The notes under the pieces were generated by a model. It worked only from the letters and a program-made list of their open reading frames with translations, had not been told where the DNA came from and did no database searches. The translations under genes were made by a program, and so were the position numbers. Positions 1-7,587 of a stretch of 18,066 nucleotides of DNA are shown piece after piece. The stretch is from Solobacterium sp. (GTDB taxonomy: Bacteria > Bacillota_I > Bacilli_A > Erysipelotrichales > Erysipelotrichaceae): NCBI GenBank assembly GCA_017543005.1, contig JAFWEA010000056.1, positions 1-18,066 on the forward strand. The letters run 5' to 3'. Each line of letters starts with the position of its first letter. The stretch's first letter is position 1.

Positions 1-4
1 CCAT
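1..4 (-). CDS. start of a leftward gene cut by the window edge
   Basis: On the minus strand an ATG (bases 4 to 2) follows a strong AGAGGAGG ribosome site at 20-13 with an 8-base spacer. Only the start codon and one further base are inside the window, so the product cannot be identified. It lies just downstream, in the same direction, of the ROK kinase/GH1 operon, with a terminator between them. A sugar transporter or regulator would be a natural neighbour, but that is a guess. Confidence 0.55.
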
Positions 5-81
5 GATAAAAACCTCCTCTTATTCTTCGTTGTAGTTTCGCAGACCACACACGAATTATATGCCAGGAGGCTTTTTCATGA
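2..81. repeat. imperfect inverted repeat around a promoter-like segment
   Basis: Bases 2-18 and the reverse complement of 65-80 match at 15 positions with one mismatch and one single-base gap. Each arm holds an AGGAGG site, a T-run and an ATG, so both arms read as a ribosome site plus start codon pointing outwards. The 46-base centre (19-64) carries the leftward TATAAT. Shared ribosome-site constraints may explain much of the similarity. Confidence 0.3.
55..60 (-). promoter_or_regulatory. candidate -10 box for the left-edge gene
   Basis: A perfect TATAAT reads leftward here, about 40 bases ahead of the ribosome site of the gene starting at base 4. No good -35 hexamer is found 16-18 bases upstream (GATCAT at 17), so an activator or another promoter may be involved. 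Confidence 0.35.
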
Positions 82-104
82 TCTCTTCGCTTAAGCTTTT
101 TGGA

Positions 105-127
105 CCCCCGGACTATCCGGGGGTTTT
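105..127 (+). terminator. rightward intrinsic terminator
   Basis: Perfect 8-bp stem (105-112 with 116-123), 3-base loop, then TTTT at 124-127. There is no rightward gene before it other than a short SD-led ORF starting at 78, so what it terminates is unclear. On the minus strand it is not followed by a T-run. Confidence 0.55.
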
Positions 128-142
128 AATGGCTTTGCCAAC

Positions 143-171
143 TAATAAAAGCGGACCGGTTACCCGGTCCG
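143..171 (-). terminator. terminator of the ROK kinase/GH1 operon
   Basis: Perfect 8-bp stem (152-159 with 164-171) around a 4-base loop, followed on the minus strand by a T-rich tract (TTTTATTA) at 150-143. It lies 10 bases past the stop codon of the GH1 gene. Confidence 0.8.
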
Positions 172-180
172 TTTCTGTCT

Positions 181-1650
181 TCAGGCAAGATCGCTGCCGT
201 TGCTGGCAATGACTTTCTTGTACCAGTAGAAGGAATCCTTGCGGCTTCTGGCCATGGTGCCCTTGCCCTCGTCATCCATGTCGACATAGATGAAGCCATA
301 ACGCTTGCGCATTTCACCCGTGCCGGCCGAGACGACGTCAATGCAACCCCAGGTGGTGTAGCCGATCAGGTCAACCCCGTTCTGCAGGGCCCGGTCCATG
401 GCCTCGATGTGGCAGCGGTAATAGTCAATCCGGAACGGATCATGAATCGAACCGTCCGCTTCCACCGTATCATACGCGCCCAGGCCGTTCTCGACGACCA
501 TCACCGGCAGATGATACCGGTCATAAATGACTTCCAGATAATACTGCAGGCCATCCGGGTCGGTTGCCCAGCCCCAGTCGCTGTACTGCAGATATTCATT
601 GCGCACGCCGGCCGAGAAGTTGCCGCCGACGATATCGGTTGCCTTGTGGGTTGTCACCAGATTGGACATGTAATAGGAGAAGGTGTAGTAGTCCACCGTG
701 CCCTCGGCCAGATCCTTCAGATCTTCCGGGGTGATGTCCAGCGTGACATTGTGCTCCTGCCACAGCCGGCCGGCATAGGTGCCGTAGGAACCCTTGCACT
801 GCACATCGCCGCAGTAGAAGATATTCTTCTCCCAGGCATGCCGGTTGGCCAGGATATCCTTCGGATCACAGGTGGCCGGATACCAGGTAATGCCGCAGAT
901 CATGCAGCCGATCTTGTTTTCCGGATCGATTTCATGGCCGATCTTGACGGCACGGGCGCTGGCCACAAACTGATGATGCAGATGCTGGTAGGCTTCCGCA
1001 TAGGCCTCATCCGGCAGGTTCTTGCCCATGTCCAGGAACATGATTGTATTGTTGATTTCATTGAACGTCAGCCAGTGCTTGACCAGGCCCTTGTATTCCC
1101 GGAAACAGGTCTCCGCAAACCGGACATAATGGTCAATGGTCTCCCGGTTCAGCCAGCCGCCGCAGTTTTCTTCGAGATACAGCGGTGTATCAAAGTGCCA
1201 GATTGTCACCAGCGGTTCGATATTGTACTTCTTCATCTCCAGGAACATATCCCGGTAGAATTCAACGCCTTCCTTCAGCGGTTCCTTCTCCAGCCCGGTC
1301 GGGAACAGCCGGCTCCAGGAAATAGACATGCGGAACTGCCTGAAACCCATTTCGGCAAACAGGGCAATATCTTCCTTGTAGTGATGATAGCCGTCCACCG
1401 CTTCATGGTTCGGATAGTGATATTCATCCAGCACCGCGTACTTCGCCCCTTCCGGCAGCTTCTCGCCGCGGGTCAGCGTACCGTGCCTGCCGTCCTTGTC
1501 AATGTATGTGATGAGTCTGGGCAGATCCCTTGTGCCGCCGGTGGTCACGTCGGTCATGGCCGGGCCGCGGCCGTTCAGATTCCAGCCGCCTTCCCACTGG
1601 TTGGCAGCGACTGCGCCGCCCCAGAGAAAATCTTTCGGAAAGTGTGTCAT
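181..1650 (-). CDS. bglA: 6-phospho-beta-glucosidase, glycoside hydrolase family 1
   Basis: This 489-residue protein has the usual length for a GH1 6-phospho-beta-glucosidase, a cytoplasmic enzyme that cleaves cellobiose-6-phosphate or aryl-beta-glucoside-6-phosphates to glucose-6-phosphate and the aglycone or sugar. The N-terminus has the GH1 signature (FLWGGAVAANQWEG). TFNEIN carries the acid/base glutamate (about E198) and VVENGLG the nucleophile (about E387). SAGTGEMRKRYGF (about 441-453) matches the Ser/Lys/Tyr phosphate-binding loop that marks 6-phospho-glycosidases. The ATG at 1650 follows AGGAGG with an 8-base spacer. The gene starts 15 bases after the ROK kinase stop, so the two should share a transcript, which ends at the terminator at 143-171. 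The family assignment is firm; the exact aglycone preference cannot be read from sequence. Confidence 0.95.
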   Translation of the reverse strand: MTHFPKDFLWGGAVAANQWEGGWNLNGRGPAMTDVTTGGTRDLPRLITYIDKDGRHGTLTRGEKLPEGAKYAVLDEYHYPNHEAVDGYHHYKEDIALFAEMGFRQFRMSISWSRLFPTGLEKEPLKEGVEFYRDMFLEMKKYNIEPLVTIWHFDTPLYLEENCGGWLNRETIDHYVRFAETCFREYKGLVKHWLTFNEINNTIMFLDMGKNLPDEAYAEAYQHLHHQFVASARAVKIGHEIDPENKIGCMICGITWYPATCDPKDILANRHAWEKNIFYCGDVQCKGSYGTYAGRLWQEHNVTLDITPEDLKDLAEGTVDYYTFSYYMSNLVTTHKATDIVGGNFSAGVRNEYLQYSDWGWATDPDGLQYYLEVIYDRYHLPVMVVENGLGAYDTVEADGSIHDPFRIDYYRCHIEAMDRALQNGVDLIGYTTWGCIDVVSAGTGEMRKRYGFIYVDMDDEGKGTMARSRKDSFYWYKKVIASNGSDLA

Positions 1651-1665
1651 GCTATATTCCTCCTG

Positions 1666-2619
1666 TTATTCATAATGCAGTTTCCAGTTGTATAATGCGC
1701 CGACCAGGTTCGCGTCGGATGTGTAATGGCAAAGGGCCAGCTCCGCATGCGGCATGCCGAAGGGTTCCACCATCGCCGCCGCCTTGTCATATTCGGCCTG
1801 CAGGTCTTTGAGCAGGCGCGGGTTGCGGGAGACACCGCCGCCGATCACGATCTTCTGCGGATCGATGATCATCTTGAGGTTGTGGATCACCATCACGATA
1901 TTCTGCAGCCACTGCCGGTACGCCGCCACGGTCTCGGGCTGGCCTTCGTCTATCCAGCGGAACACATCCACCCCGGTATAAATCGGCAGATCCGGATCGG
2001 GTTTTTCATCGGTCATGAAGCCGCTGATCTCAAACTGGGCCGGCCGCATGCCCCGAGCCTCGGCCACCATCCTGAGCAAGCTGCTGGTGGAAGAGGTGAA
2101 GCCGGACATGAAATGCCGGTCATAACCGCCCGCCTGCATGAGCAGGCCGCTCAGTTCCCCGGTCGCGAAATGACCGCCCTTCTGAAGCTTGCCGTCCATG
2201 ATGATACCGCCTCCGACCCCGCTGCCCAGGATCACCGCCACACCGCAGTTCACGCCCTGCAGGGCCCCTTTCCACGCCTCGGCCAGAACCGCTGCCTTGG
2301 CGTCGTTTTCCAGGGCCATGGGCTTGTCGATGACCGGGGAGAGCAGCTCGAAGATATTCATTTTGTTCAGAACGCCGTTATACGCCCCGGCCGAATAAGC
2401 ATAGCCGCTGTCACTGTCGAGCACCCCCGGCATGGAGATGGCCACCCCGGCCACGCTGTCCCTGTACCGGGCAAATATTTTCCCGACTGTCTGGACCACT
2501 GCTTCCGTGCTTTCCAGCGGTGCCTTGACCTGATCCTTGTAAAGAATGACGGCATCTTCCTTCATCAGTGCATACTTGACAAATGTGCCGCCGAAATCCA
2601 TGGCAAGATACTGTGTCAT
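1666..2619 (-). CDS. ROK-family sugar kinase (glucokinase or beta-glucoside kinase type)
   Basis: The 317-residue ROK protein has the N-terminal ATP-binding loop MDFGGTFVKYA (residues 7-17), the catalytic ALENDAKAA (D106) and the second phosphate loop GSGVGGG (132-138). The zinc-binding CxCGxxGC motif of classical ROK glucokinases and repressors is absent, and there is no N-terminal helix-turn-helix, so it is an enzyme. Lack of the zinc motif and the FATGELSG region resemble BglK-type beta-glucoside kinases. Paired with a 6-phospho-beta-glucosidase it may phosphorylate beta-glucosides before hydrolysis, or phosphorylate released glucose. I chose the ATG at 2619 because it has an AAGGA site upstream and follows a promoter whose transcript should begin near 2637. 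A TTG start at 2673 lies inside the upstream terminator. Confidence 0.88.
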   Translation of the reverse strand: MTQYLAMDFGGTFVKYALMKEDAVILYKDQVKAPLESTEAVVQTVGKIFARYRDSVAGVAISMPGVLDSDSGYAYSAGAYNGVLNKMNIFELLSPVIDKPMALENDAKAAVLAEAWKGALQGVNCGVAVILGSGVGGGIIMDGKLQKGGHFATGELSGLLMQAGGYDRHFMSGFTSSTSSLLRMVAEARGMRPAQFEISGFMTDEKPDPDLPIYTGVDVFRWIDEGQPETVAAYRQWLQNIVMVIHNLKMIIDPQKIVIGGGVSRNPRLLKDLQAEYDKAAAMVEPFGMPHAELALCHYTSDANLVGALYNWKLHYE

Positions 2620-2643
2620 ATTTTTCAGTTCCTTTTTGCAATC

Positions 2644-2673
2644 ATTATAAGGCATGAAAAAAGCCCGGCTCAA
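2644..2673 (-). promoter_or_regulatory. promoter of the ROK kinase/GH1 operon
   Basis: On the minus strand TTGAGC (2673-2668), an 18-base spacer and TATAAT (2649-2644). Transcription would start near 2637, leaving a short leader that contains only the ribosome site. The -35 box lies within the hairpin of the upstream terminator. Confidence 0.6.
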
Positions 2674-2683
2674 GATGAACCGG
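2657..2683 (-). terminator. terminator of the lysR-citC operon
   Basis: An 8-bp stem with one G-U pair (2665-2672 with 2676-2683) and a 3-base loop, followed on the minus strand by six T (2662-2657). It starts a few bases past the citC stop codon. Confidence 0.8.
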
Positions 2684-2694
2684 ACCGCTGATGA

Positions 2695-3732
2695 TCAATG
2701 ATGCACGACATCCGTCATTGCCCGGATGGCAGTGATGACCGGTTCAGCCCCGGAACTCAGGAAATAGTCCAGGCTGCTTTCCGGCAGATACTGCCGCAGC
2801 TGTTCCATATCACCGTCATGGATCAGCTGGCGCACCCGGGAAGCACTGATGATGCCGGCTTCACATTCCCGCCGCGGCACGATGATCAGTTCCACCCCGG
2901 CCGGCGGCAGTTTGGCCTGCATGACCTCGTTGTATATCGCCGTTACCCGGCTGAACGGTTCCTCACCGGCGTAACGTTTTGTGATGTTCATCGCCTGGGC
3001 AATCCGGGCAAAGATGCCGGCATCCACCAGGGCATGGCTGCGGCTGACCTCATCCTCGTTCTTCTGGAAGTAGGACGGGAAGGTCGCCGAGCTGATGATA
3101 TAGGACCCGCTGTCATGGATGATGACATTGGGCAGATGAGCCGTACCGGCAATGATCAGCTGCTTGCGCACGGCATAGGGAATCGGGCTTTTCTCTTCGC
3201 TGACCGCAAACAGATGCACATAATCATTCTCCCTGGCAGCCTTTTCCACCAGGTACTGATGGCCCAGGGTAAACGGATTGGCATTCATGACAATGGCGGC
3301 ACACGTTCCCGGTCTGGCACTCTGTTTCAGCTTTTCCAGATAGGAACCAAAGCCATTGCGGCGGTTCTCCATAAAGACGATATTGTCACCCCGGATGATC
3401 TCATAGAACCCGAGATCCCCAAAGAACTTCGCCGTGTCCGGCTTTGTATAAAGAAAGATATGGGTGTTGCCGCGGCCATACTGCACTTCCACAAGGTGGG
3501 AGATCAGCGTATTGGTCAGCGCTTCCCCTTCATGATCGGCAGATACGGCCAGACAGCGCAGGGTGTTGCCGCAGCAGCTGCCGGTCGCCGCCGCCTGATA
3601 ATCATCATCCAGGATGAGGCAGGAATAATCGGCGCTGTCATCATAACGAATGTTCTGCGCGTGCAGAAGGTCTGTCATCTTCCTGAACATCCGCTTGTCC
3701 GCCCTGGTTACTTCGGCAATGACATAGCTCAT
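2695..3732 (-). CDS. citC: [citrate (pro-3S)-lyase] ligase
   Basis: Citrate lyase ligase activates the lyase by acetylating, with ATP and acetate, the thiol of the prosthetic group on CitD. The 345-residue length is typical. Residues 1-135 look like a degenerate GNAT domain (YTKPDTAKFFGDLGFYEI). Residues 145-340 form the nucleotidyltransferase-like domain with MNANPFTLGHQYLVE (the (H/T)xGH motif, T155-H158) and ISASRVRQLI (about 294-303), equivalent to the ISxSxxR motif. The start ATG lies two bases after the lysR stop and there is no close Shine-Dalgarno sequence, so translation is probably coupled to the regulator gene. Placing citC leftward with the regulator, away from citDEF, ensures the two are made together. 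Confidence 0.95.
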   Translation of the reverse strand: MSYVIAEVTRADKRMFRKMTDLLHAQNIRYDDSADYSCLILDDDYQAAATGSCCGNTLRCLAVSADHEGEALTNTLISHLVEVQYGRGNTHIFLYTKPDTAKFFGDLGFYEIIRGDNIVFMENRRNGFGSYLEKLKQSARPGTCAAIVMNANPFTLGHQYLVEKAARENDYVHLFAVSEEKSPIPYAVRKQLIIAGTAHLPNVIIHDSGSYIISSATFPSYFQKNEDEVSRSHALVDAGIFARIAQAMNITKRYAGEEPFSRVTAIYNEVMQAKLPPAGVELIIVPRRECEAGIISASRVRQLIHDGDMEQLRQYLPESSLDYFLSSGAEPVITAIRAMTDVVHH

Positions 3733-3734
3733 GA

Positions 3735-4640
3735 TCAGTCAGCCCCGACGCCTTTCTGCAGCACACTGCGGGTGATGTCGATCAGGTCCCGGCTGTAGCG
3801 GGGCAGTTCCAGTTCCTGCTTCGAGCAGGCATAGAAATCCCGCTTGTTTTCATATCCCTTCAGCGGGAAGAATACGCCCTTCCGGCGGGCATACGCATCG
3901 ACAAAGATATCGGAACAGAACATGCAGAGATCCGCCTCCAGGGCGGCCCGGCGGGCCATCTCGAACGAATCGGTCTCGATAACGATCTGGGGCTGGATGC
4001 CGTGTTCGTGGAACATCCTGTCCTGCACCAGCCGGACGCTGTGACCCGGCCGCAGGGCAACAAACCTGCCGTCGGCCAGATCGGCGATATCCACTTCCGT
4101 TCCCTGCATCTTTGCCAGCGGGTTGTTCTTGCCGGCCAGAATGCCGATTGTCTCTTTTTCAATCAGTTCATAGCGAACCCGCGGACTGGCCGGTTCCACG
4201 GCTGCCAGGGCCAGATCCAGCCGGCCCATGATCAGCATGTCTTCCAGCCTGGCACTGCCGGCTTCCGTCAGTTCAATCCGGACATGCGGGTAGCGTTCCA
4301 GGAATTCCGGCAGGATATGCGGCACAATCTGCATGCTGCGCTGCACGCTGATGCCCAGACGCAGAATACCTTCCTGCTCATTTTTCATCCGCCGGATCCG
4401 GTTCTTCAGTTCCAGATCCTGCCGCAGCATCGTCTCCGCCGCCTCGAGCACAACCCGGCCGGCATACGTAATCTGATGCGGGCTTACGGAACGGTCAAAA
4501 ATCGTCACCCCCATCTCGTCTTCAATCTGCTTCAGGGTCTGACTCAGAGAGGGCTGGGAAATGTAAAGCTTTCTTGCTGCTGCTGTGATCGAGCCTTCCT
4601 CGGCGATCGTCTTCAGATATTCTGCCTGCTTTAAGTTCAT
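3735..4640 (-). CDS. LysR-family regulator of the citrate locus
   Basis: A 301-residue LysR-type protein. The N-terminal winged helix-turn-helix is clear (AEEGSITAAARKLYISQPSLSQTLKQIE, about residues 13-40), followed by the linker helix and a substrate-binding domain from about residue 90. Divergent orientation to citD and the palindrome at 4655-4670 make it the likely citrate-responsive activator of citDEF-transporter-citXG and a repressor of its own gene; this follows from the family and is not shown here. No Shine-Dalgarno sequence is visible before the ATG at 4640 (upstream is CTAATCTCTTAAT), but the protein start matches the family, so initiation may be weak. It forms an operon with citC. 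Confidence 0.9.
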   Translation of the reverse strand: MNLKQAEYLKTIAEEGSITAAARKLYISQPSLSQTLKQIEDEMGVTIFDRSVSPHQITYAGRVVLEAAETMLRQDLELKNRIRRMKNEQEGILRLGISVQRSMQIVPHILPEFLERYPHVRIELTEAGSARLEDMLIMGRLDLALAAVEPASPRVRYELIEKETIGILAGKNNPLAKMQGTEVDIADLADGRFVALRPGHSVRLVQDRMFHEHGIQPQIVIETDSFEMARRAALEADLCMFCSDIFVDAYARRKGVFFPLKGYENKRDFYACSKQELELPRYSRDLIDITRSVLQKGVGAD

Positions 4641-4654
4641 ATTAAGAGATTAGC

Positions 4655-4670
4655 ATTAGATTAATCCAAT
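4655..4670. promoter_or_regulatory. candidate LysR operator between lysR and citD
   Basis: ATTAGATTAATCCAAT is a 16-base palindrome with one mismatched pair, around the perfect core GATTAATC. It contains a T-N11-A motif (T4657, A4669), the usual LysR recognition form, and lies 15 bases from the lysR start codon. The divergent region 4641-4783 is very AT-rich. It shows several weak promoter-like hexamers (TTGCAT at 4684, TTTAAA at 4729), but no convincing consensus promoter for citD, as expected for an activator-dependent promoter. Confidence 0.5.
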
Positions 4671-4783
4671 GTAAATAGATACGTTGCATAGGAATTTATT
4701 TATATCACATTAATTGTTTTTGTATTTGTTTAAAAGGGTTCCAAATAAGATGATTAAGTCACCAGAAAAGGAGGATCTTCTCT

Positions 4784-5086
4784 ATGAAAATCCAGAAACC
4801 GGCAGTTGCCGGGACGCTGGAATCCAGTGATGTCCAGATTACCGTTGAACCAGGTAACGGCTCTGTGGAACTGGAACTTTCCAGCAGTGTTATGAACCAG
4901 TACGGTCGGCAGATCAAGGAAACCGTGCTGGCAACTCTGGAGCGGCTGGAAGTCAATGATGCCCGGGTCACTGTTGTCGACAAGGGCGCCCTGGACTGCA
5001 CCATCGCTGCCCGCGTGGAATGTGCTGTGTTCCGCAGCTGCGGTGCTTCTGACAAGGATCTGCCTTGGGGAGGAATGATCAGATGA
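4784..5086 (+). CDS. citD: citrate lyase acyl carrier protein (gamma subunit)
   Basis: A 100-residue protein, the family's usual length. It carries the phosphoribosyl-dephospho-CoA prosthetic group that shuttles acetyl and citryl groups during citrate cleavage. AVAGTLESSDVQI at residues 7-19 is the conserved attachment region, with Ser14 in the position modified in characterised CitD proteins. The ATG at 4784 follows AAGGAGG with a 9-base spacer. It is the first gene of the rightward operon, and its TGA overlaps the citE ATG in an ATGA junction. Confidence 0.95.
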   Translation: MKIQKPAVAGTLESSDVQITVEPGNGSVELELSSSVMNQYGRQIKETVLATLERLEVNDARVTVVDKGALDCTIAARVECAVFRSCGASDKDLPWGGMIR

Positions 5087-5997
5087 TCCCGAGACCAAGA
5101 CCGGAACGGTTCCGCCTCAGAAGAACCATGATGTTCATGAACGCCCAGAAGCCGGGTCTGTTCAAGGACGCGTACATTTACGGCTGTGACAGTATCATGC
5201 TCGACCTCGAGGACGCGGTGGCCGAGAACCAGAAAGACGCAGCCCGCTTCTCCCTCTATCATGCCCTGAAGACAATCGACTACGGTGATACCGAAGTCAT
5301 CGTCCGCATCAACGGCCTGGATACCCCGCACTGGCAGGAAGATATCCGGGTCTGTGTCGCAGCAGGCGCTGACGGCATCCGGATTGCCAAGTGCGAAAGT
5401 GCCCAGGACGTCAAAACCGTTGAAGCAGCCGTTGAGGCAGCGGAAAAGGAATTCGGTGTCGAAGTCGGCAGAACCCTGCTGATGGCTGCCCTGGAAAGCC
5501 CGAAGGGCATCCTGAATGCCTACGAGATCTGCTCCGCTTCCGAACGCATGTTCGGCGTAGCGATCAGCGGCGGTGACTTCCGCAAGAGCATGCAGACAGT
5601 TCCGCAGCCGGATGGCGTTGACATGCTGTTTGCCCGCGGCCAGATGCTGCTGGCGGCCAGAGCTGCCGGTATCCAGTGCTTCGATACTGTCTTTACGGAT
5701 CTGGATGATGAGGAAGGCTTCCGGCGTGAAGTGCTCCAGAACAAGGCCATGGGCTTTGACGGCAAGAGCCTGATCAACCCGAAGCAGATCCGCTTCGTCC
5801 ACGAAGTTTACGCCCCGTCTGAAAAAGAAGTCATCCAGGCTGAAAAGATTGTCCGGACTGTCCGGGAAAATGCAGCCAAGGGCCTGGGTGTGTTCACGGT
5901 AGACGGCAAGATGATTGACATCGCTTTCCTGCCGGGGGCCGAACGGACCCTGCGCCTGGCAAAGGCATACGGAATGTATGAAGGAGATCTGGTATGA
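5083..5997 (+). CDS. citE: citrate lyase beta subunit (citryl-ACP lyase)
   Basis: CitE cleaves citryl-S-ACP into oxaloacetate and acetyl-S-ACP. The 304 residues span the TIM barrel with MLDLEDAV (39-46), VIVRINGLDT (R75) and ALESPKGI (E138); GGDFRKSM (D165), with E138, supplies the usual magnesium ligands. I chose the ATG at 5083, which overlaps the citD stop as ATGA and has GGGGAGG 9 bases upstream. A TTG 18 bases earlier would add six residues that include this ribosome site and are not needed. The 3' end overlaps citF by 4 bases in the same way, so the three subunits are translationally coupled, fitting their fixed stoichiometry. Confidence 0.96.
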   Translation: MIPRPRPERFRLRRTMMFMNAQKPGLFKDAYIYGCDSIMLDLEDAVAENQKDAARFSLYHALKTIDYGDTEVIVRINGLDTPHWQEDIRVCVAAGADGIRIAKCESAQDVKTVEAAVEAAEKEFGVEVGRTLLMAALESPKGILNAYEICSASERMFGVAISGGDFRKSMQTVPQPDGVDMLFARGQMLLAARAAGIQCFDTVFTDLDDEEGFRREVLQNKAMGFDGKSLINPKQIRFVHEVYAPSEKEVIQAEKIVRTVRENAAKGLGVFTVDGKMIDIAFLPGAERTLRLAKAYGMYEGDLV

Positions 5998-7550
5998 AGA
6001 ATGCAGTAGGCAGAGACATCCCTGAAGAACTGCTGGTAAACGGCAAGGAAGTCTATCAGGGCAAGAATTATATGGACGGCAAGTACGTCCAGAAAGTCGG
6101 ACCGAAGACCAGAAGATACGAGGCTCCGCAGGAATCCAAGATTGTCGCTTCCCTGGCTGATGCCCTGCGTCAGTGCGGTGCGAAGAGCGGCATGACCTTC
6201 AGCTTCCATCATCATCTGCGGGATGGCGACTATGTCGTCAACATGGTCATGAAGGCCGCGATCGAAGAACTGGGCCTGGAAGATCTGACCATCGCCGCAA
6301 CCAGCCTCGGCAACGCCCACGATCCGATTGCCGACTACATCGAACAGGGCAAGGTCATCGGCATCCAGACCAGCGGCATCCGCGGCCGGATCGGTGAAGT
6401 TGTTTCCGCCGGCAAGCTGAAGACCCCGGCCATCGTCCGTTCTCACGGCGGCCGTCCGCGGGCCATCGAAGCCGGTGAAGTGCACATCGACATCGCCTTT
6501 GTGGCAGCCCCGACCAGTGACTGTGTCGGCAACTGCCGCGGTATCGGCGGCAAGTCCAACTGCGGCAGCATGGGTTATGCCATGACCGACGCCAAGTATG
6601 CGGACCATGTCGTGGTCGTCACCGACTGCCTGGTTGACTTCCCGAACATGCCGGCCAGCGTGGAAGCCATTGACGTTGACGCTGTCGTCGTCGTGGATTC
6701 CATCGGCAACCCGAAGAAGATTGCTTCGGCTGCCGCCCGCATCTCCCAGAACCCGCGTGACCTGATGATGGCTGAAAACGTTGCCAAGGTCATTGCCAGC
6801 ACCCCGTACTTCAAGGACGGCTTCTCGTTCCAGACCGGTGTCGGCGGACCTTCCCTGGCAGCCAACCTGTTCATCGAACAGATGATGGACGAAAGAAACA
6901 TCAAGATGGGCTGGGCTATCGGCGGTATCTGCGGACCGATGGTTGAACTGCTGAAGAAAGGCAAGGTCGGCAAGGTCATCGATGTCCAGGACTTCGACCT
7001 CGATGCCGTCAACAGCATCAATCAGACTCCGAACCACTTCGAGATGAGTGCATCCCAGTATGCCAACCCGGCCAACAAGGGTGCCTTCGTCAACAAACTC
7101 GACTTCGTCGTTCTGGCAGCGCTGGAAATCGACACCGGCTTCAACGTCAACGTTCTGACCGGTTCTGACGGTGTCCTGCGCGGCGCTCCGGGCGGACATC
7201 CGGATACCGCAGCCGGCAGCAAGTGCTGCATCATCGTCACCCCGCTGGTCCGCGGCCGCATGGCTACTGTCTGCGAGCACGTCGTTACCGTTACCACGCC
7301 GGGTGACTGCGTCGATGTCCTGGTGACTGACTACGGCATTGCCGTCAACCCGCTCCGTCAGGACCTGATCAAGTGCCTCGACGAAGCCGGCATCCCGCAT
7401 GTTACGATCGAAAGCCTCAAGGAAAAGGCCTACAGCCTGGTCGGCCGGCCGGATGATCTGCAGTGGGAAGACAAGGTCGTTGCAGTTCTCGAAGCCAGAG
7501 ACGGTACCATTCTCGACGTCGTAAAGAAAATCAAGCCTTATCACATCTGA
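5994..7550 (+). CDS. citF: citrate lyase alpha subunit (citrate:acetyl-ACP transferase)
   Basis: CitF exchanges the acetyl group on CitD for citrate, giving citryl-ACP. At 518 residues it is close to the usual size. Recognisable stretches include FSFHHHLRDGDYVVNMV (about residue 70), ATSLGNAHDPIADYI, TSGIRGRIGEVVS, the glycine-rich GNCRGIGGKSNCGSMGY region, and GAPGGHPDTAAGSKC near residue 402. The ATG overlaps the citE stop (ATGA), with AAGGAGA seven bases upstream. It is followed by a 37-base gap and the transporter. The gene looks intact. Confidence 0.96.
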   Translation: MKNAVGRDIPEELLVNGKEVYQGKNYMDGKYVQKVGPKTRRYEAPQESKIVASLADALRQCGAKSGMTFSFHHHLRDGDYVVNMVMKAAIEELGLEDLTIAATSLGNAHDPIADYIEQGKVIGIQTSGIRGRIGEVVSAGKLKTPAIVRSHGGRPRAIEAGEVHIDIAFVAAPTSDCVGNCRGIGGKSNCGSMGYAMTDAKYADHVVVVTDCLVDFPNMPASVEAIDVDAVVVVDSIGNPKKIASAAARISQNPRDLMMAENVAKVIASTPYFKDGFSFQTGVGGPSLAANLFIEQMMDERNIKMGWAIGGICGPMVELLKKGKVGKVIDVQDFDLDAVNSINQTPNHFEMSASQYANPANKGAFVNKLDFVVLAALEIDTGFNVNVLTGSDGVLRGAPGGHPDTAAGSKCCIIVTPLVRGRMATVCEHVVTVTTPGDCVDVLVTDYGIAVNPLRQDLIKCLDEAGIPHVTIESLKEKAYSLVGRPDDLQWEDKVVAVLEARDGTILDVVKKIKPYHI

Positions 7551-7587
7551 TTCATTAAAAGCAAATACTTAAGTTAAAGGGGACAAA

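Noticed and set aside
409..1695. 428-codon rightward frame opposite the GH1 gene
   Set aside because: Shadow of the GH1 6-phospho-beta-glucosidase; no ribosome site and no recognisable motif.
5808..7544. 578-codon open frame on the minus strand, longer than citF
   Set aside because: It is antisense to citF and citE, which have clear homology, ribosome sites and coupling. The frame is open because of the GC-rich codon usage; its translation is low-complexity in D, G, V and H with no family motifs.
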